A stretch of DNA of 57,812 nucleotides, from assembly GCA_964473735.1 (NCBI GenBank), contig CAYYQD010000005.1, positions 1-57,812 on the forward strand. The letters run 5' to 3'. The stretch comes from JAADCS01 sp964473735 (GTDB lineage: Bacteria > Hydrothermota > Hydrothermia > LBFQ01). The translations under genes and the position numbers were made by a program. Numbering within the stretch: position 1 is the first letter of the stretch; every line of letters begins with the position of its first letter. The notes beneath the pieces were generated by a model. The model did not search any database. It saw nothing but the letters and a program-made list of their open reading frames with translations, and was not told where the DNA came from. Of this stretch, positions 55,609-57,812 are shown piece after piece.

Positions 55609-57741
55609 TCAACTGCCGGGGAGTATCTCGTCTATGAGGGCTAAGGCCCTTCTGAGGAGGTACAACCTCCTTTCCCTATCTTCCGCGCTCTCAACCATCA
55701 CGGGAACGGCGGTGAAGAACTCGTCAAGAGCATCGTAAAGGGAGATGAGGGAGCGTATATACCCCTCGTAGGCCTGAAGCACCCTCCACGGGTCCGCCCT
55801 CAGAACGTCCAGTTCCCTCACACTCTTCAGGGCCTGAACCTCTATGGACGTCAGGGTACCCTCAAGGCGCTCCTCGTACTCTCTGCTCCTCTGTGGCTCC
55901 TCCTCCTTAAGGAATCTCCTTGCCTCGCTCCCCACGATGCGACGGAGCCGCTTGACTACGGTGGAGAACTTCTCCCTGTTCTCTCCTATCACCACCCTCT
56001 CGTACGCCCTCGCCTTTATGGCGGACAGGAACACGTTCTTACCGTCGTAAGTCTGAAGGATGTGGGAGGGATCCTCCGGATAGTATCCGTAGGAGAAGTT
56101 ATCCTGAACCCACGCCAGTGCGTTGGGGAGGGTATCCCTTATCAGCCTCTCCCATACCTCCCGCTTCCGGGTATAGGTCTCCGTAAGGCCTAAGAGACTC
56201 TGGAGGTCGTACCTACCGAACTCGTATCCGGCCCCACCGTACAGGAGGAGGGCTAAGAGCCGGCGTGCGTTCGTCCTTATACCTAACGGGTCCCTTGAGG
56301 AGGTCCAGCGGTAGTCTATCTTCAAAAGGCCATCTACAGTGTTGAGGGCGTCGGCTATAGCAACGACCGTTCCTTCAAGGGTTTTAGGAAACCTCCTCCC
56401 TTTTGGTAATCTCGCCTCGTATATGCCTGCGGCGTACCTCTCCGCCTTCTCACGGTCCCCCCACTCCTGCGCGAGTTTATCGCGGGCGTAGTAGTAGCCT
56501 ATTTTCCCCTCCAGCTTTGTGAATTCCTTGCCGTCCCGGATCATGGAAGTGGCCGTGTCAAAGAGGTAGTGGGTGGCGACGAAATTCAGGATCTCCGTAT
56601 TGACGTTCTCGGGCTTCGGCATCCTGCGGGTTATCTCCCTGACTCTCTCCATCCTCTCGTACAGGGAGCCGAGACCCTTTATCCAGGTCACGTTCTTCAG
56701 GTTATCAACGTAGTAGGAGAGGGGACGCTTCAGGTCCTCCGTCTTGTAGAACAGGGCGTCGTCCAGCCTCGCCCGAAGGACGCTCTCGTACCCCCTGCGA
56801 TGTATATCCAGACCCTTAGGATTGTTAGAAAAGGCCACGAAACCGGGTTTGAGCTCACCGTCCTCAAGGTGGGGAACGTACCTCTGGTGGGATACCATGG
56901 CCGCCATTATAACTTCCGGATATAGTGATTTCAAGAAGGAGGCGTCGTACCTTCCGTACACGGCGTATCCCTTCTCAACCAGTCCCGCTATCTCGTAGAG
57001 GAGACTTTCAACGTCCGTCTCGTACTCCTCGTAGGCCTCCCTATCAACCCTGAAGAACCTCTCCGTATCTTCCCTTATCCGCTGCAACCTCTTCCTGAAA
57101 TCCGGTATTATCCCCGCCTCCTCTAAAACCTCTTCGTAGGCCTTCGCCTCCGGTATATCCAGCGCTCTTCTCACGGGCAGACGACCGGTGTAGGTCCTTC
57201 TTCCGGCTTTTAGTCTCCCCAGGCTTACGGGTAGGACATCATCACCGTGGAGGACTACCAGCCACCTTATAGGTCTTATGAAGGTCAGGCCGGAGTCGTC
57301 CCACCTCATCCTTTTGGGAAGGGGAACCGTCCTCACGTACTCGTCCAGTATCCCTCCGAGTACATCCTTTAAGTGCTCCCCTCCACTTTTTACCTTCACG
57401 GCCACGTACCTACCTCTGCCTCTCTCCACCACGTACGCATCCTCGGGCCTCGCCCCTACACTTTCGGCGAACTTCAACAGGGCGACCGTGGGGTTGCCGT
57501 GGGGGTCGTAGGCGACCTTGACGGGCGGCCCAACCTTCTCCACTTCAACTACAGCACTGGTGGAGGAAACGGGGAGTAGAGCCGATAAACGTGTAGGGGT
57601 GGCGAAGTGTCTTCCCTCTCCCACCTCAAACCCGAGACCTTTGAGTTTTTCCTTTAGAAAACGCAGAAGGGCGGATGCCGCCCCCTCCTGAACGAAAGCC
57701 GGAATCTCCTCACACCCGAATTCAACCAGTAAATCTCTCAC
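55609..57741 (-). CDS. glyS: glycyl-tRNA synthetase beta subunit
   Basis: A 710-residue full-length beta subunit of the alpha2-beta2 glycyl-tRNA synthetase: DLLVEFGCEEIP opening, RWDDSGLTFIRPIRWLVVLHG, FVAFSNNPKG, and the helical HD-like middle with IADALNTVDGLL, ending in an anticodon-binding DALR-like domain. The alpha subunit gene (glyQ), normally adjacent upstream, is not seen within this window. GTG start 8 nt after TAAAAT (57750-57755, minus). Confidence 0.96.
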   Translation of the reverse strand: MRDLLVEFGCEEIPAFVQEGAASALLRFLKEKLKGLGFEVGEGRHFATPTRLSALLPVSSTSAVVEVEKVGPPVKVAYDPHGNPTVALLKFAESVGARPEDAYVVERGRGRYVAVKVKSGGEHLKDVLGGILDEYVRTVPLPKRMRWDDSGLTFIRPIRWLVVLHGDDVLPVSLGRLKAGRRTYTGRLPVRRALDIPEAKAYEEVLEEAGIIPDFRKRLQRIREDTERFFRVDREAYEEYETDVESLLYEIAGLVEKGYAVYGRYDASFLKSLYPEVIMAAMVSHQRYVPHLEDGELKPGFVAFSNNPKGLDIHRRGYESVLRARLDDALFYKTEDLKRPLSYYVDNLKNVTWIKGLGSLYERMERVREITRRMPKPENVNTEILNFVATHYLFDTATSMIRDGKEFTKLEGKIGYYYARDKLAQEWGDREKAERYAAGIYEARLPKGRRFPKTLEGTVVAIADALNTVDGLLKIDYRWTSSRDPLGIRTNARRLLALLLYGGAGYEFGRYDLQSLLGLTETYTRKREVWERLIRDTLPNALAWVQDNFSYGYYPEDPSHILQTYDGKNVFLSAIKARAYERVVIGENREKFSTVVKRLRRIVGSEARRFLKEEEPQRSREYEERLEGTLTSIEVQALKSVRELDVLRADPWRVLQAYEGYIRSLISLYDALDEFFTAVPVMVESAEDRERRLYLLRRALALIDEILPGS

Positions 57742-57749
57742 GGGTGGGG

Positions 57750-57755
57750 ATTTTA
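57750..57755 (-). promoter_or_regulatory. -10 box of glyS (TAAAAT)
   Basis: TAAAAT on the minus strand, 8 nt before the glyS GTG; shows that glyS has its own promoter and is not cotranscribed with an upstream glyQ. Confidence 0.55.
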
Positions 57756-57758
57756 CGC

Positions 57759-57812
57759 TTGTACTACGTGAAGTTATGGGCCCTGATAATGCTCCCTTCT
57801 ATCTTCGGAGCC
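57759..57812 (+). CDS. possible 5' end of a divergent secreted-protein gene
   Basis: The frame from TTG 57759 (or GTG 57768) runs open to the window end and encodes a hydrophobic stretch ending KLWALIMLPSIFGA, like an N-terminal signal. Another frame from ATG 57776 is also open. Too short for certainty, and no clear -10 box precedes it. Confidence 0.25.
   Translation, partial: MYYVKLWALIMLPSIFGA

Noticed and set aside
1..57812. CRISPR arrays, insertion sequences, prophage or rRNA/tRNA genes
   Set aside because: No regularly spaced direct repeats, transposase or phage genes, or conserved RNA gene segments were seen on either strand.

Overview
This is a gene-dense chromosomal segment (about 62 protein genes, no rRNA, tRNA, IS or CRISPR seen) from an uncultivated-style bacterial scaffold: positions 2952-3051 are exactly 100 Ns, the usual scaffolding gap. 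The cell is diderm. Evidence is a TonB-type receptor, several beta-barrel proteins, a Wza-type export protein, a heptose-1-phosphate adenylyltransferase and lipoproteins. Heavy use of AGG/ATA codons, charge-rich proteins, a small Hsp20 and extreme compactness suggest a thermophile. A PorX-like two-component/phosphatase regulator, M28-PDZ peptidase and FadL-like barrel point towards the FCB superphylum or a neighbouring candidate phylum (for example the WOR-3/Hydrothermae area). That placement is inference; no phylogenetic marker was searched.

Layout. 1-3650 (minus): PLP sulfur-amino-acid enzyme, ABC exporter, gap, thioredoxin. 3704-7044: coaX, htpX, convergent glycosyltransferase plus LVIVD beta-propeller. 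7087-13131 (plus): tsaE, barrel protein, purD, VOC protein, orphan pstA, alpha/beta hydrolase, thiC. 13171-16584 (minus): hsp20, TonB receptor, bPH-like membrane protein. 16585-17028: cluster of short palindromic repeats. 17029-21303 (plus): M28-PDZ peptidase, HD hydrolase, tatD, CNNM/CBS protein. 21298-24594: membrane glycosyltransferase and PorX-like gene, divergent around an AT-rich region with a TTAGAC-box array. 24607-30066: YggS, endonuclease V, TlpA, S1-like protein, TPR lipoprotein, lipoprotein, isoaspartyl peptidase, RecO-like protein. 30057-40730 (minus): heptose adenylyltransferase, FadL-like barrel, sugar-type ABC ATPase, thrS, then a seven-gene operon (substrate-binding lipoprotein, pyrC, barrel, Wza-like, PqqD-like, tpiA, epimerase). 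40816-46693 (plus): secreted hydrolase, rpsF-ssb-rpsR-rplI, bifunctional nuclease, small secreted protein, HicB-like protein, glycosyltransferase. 46690-57741: EF-G-like GTPase, recN, small anchored protein plus glycosyltransferase, thioesterase, UbiA-type prenyltransferase, transketolase N-half, roadblock module, WecA-like transferase, glyS.

Three window-wide patterns stand out. (1) About 31 genes have a -10-like hexamer (TATAAT, TAGAAT, TAAAAT, TACAAT, once TAAACT) ending 5-10 nt before the start codon and no Shine-Dalgarno, the signature of leaderless transcription; this rule also corrects several starts. In several cases the stop codon of the gene upstream is the first three bases of the -10 box. 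(2) Envelope proteins whose starts are fixed this way begin with a hydrophobic run of only about 7-14 residues without an N-terminal Lys/Arg, far shorter than a classical signal peptide, while lipoproteins have normal ones. (3) The PorX-like gene and the divergent glycosyltransferase share a regulatory region with nine TTAGAC/GTCTAA half-sites, including two palindromes of identical geometry.

Functionally the window mixes housekeeping (translation, DNA repair, cofactor and nucleotide synthesis) with a scattered surface-glycan programme (five glycosyltransferases or sugar-phosphate transferases, Wza-like exporter, epimerase, prenyl-phosphate enzyme, heptose activation).
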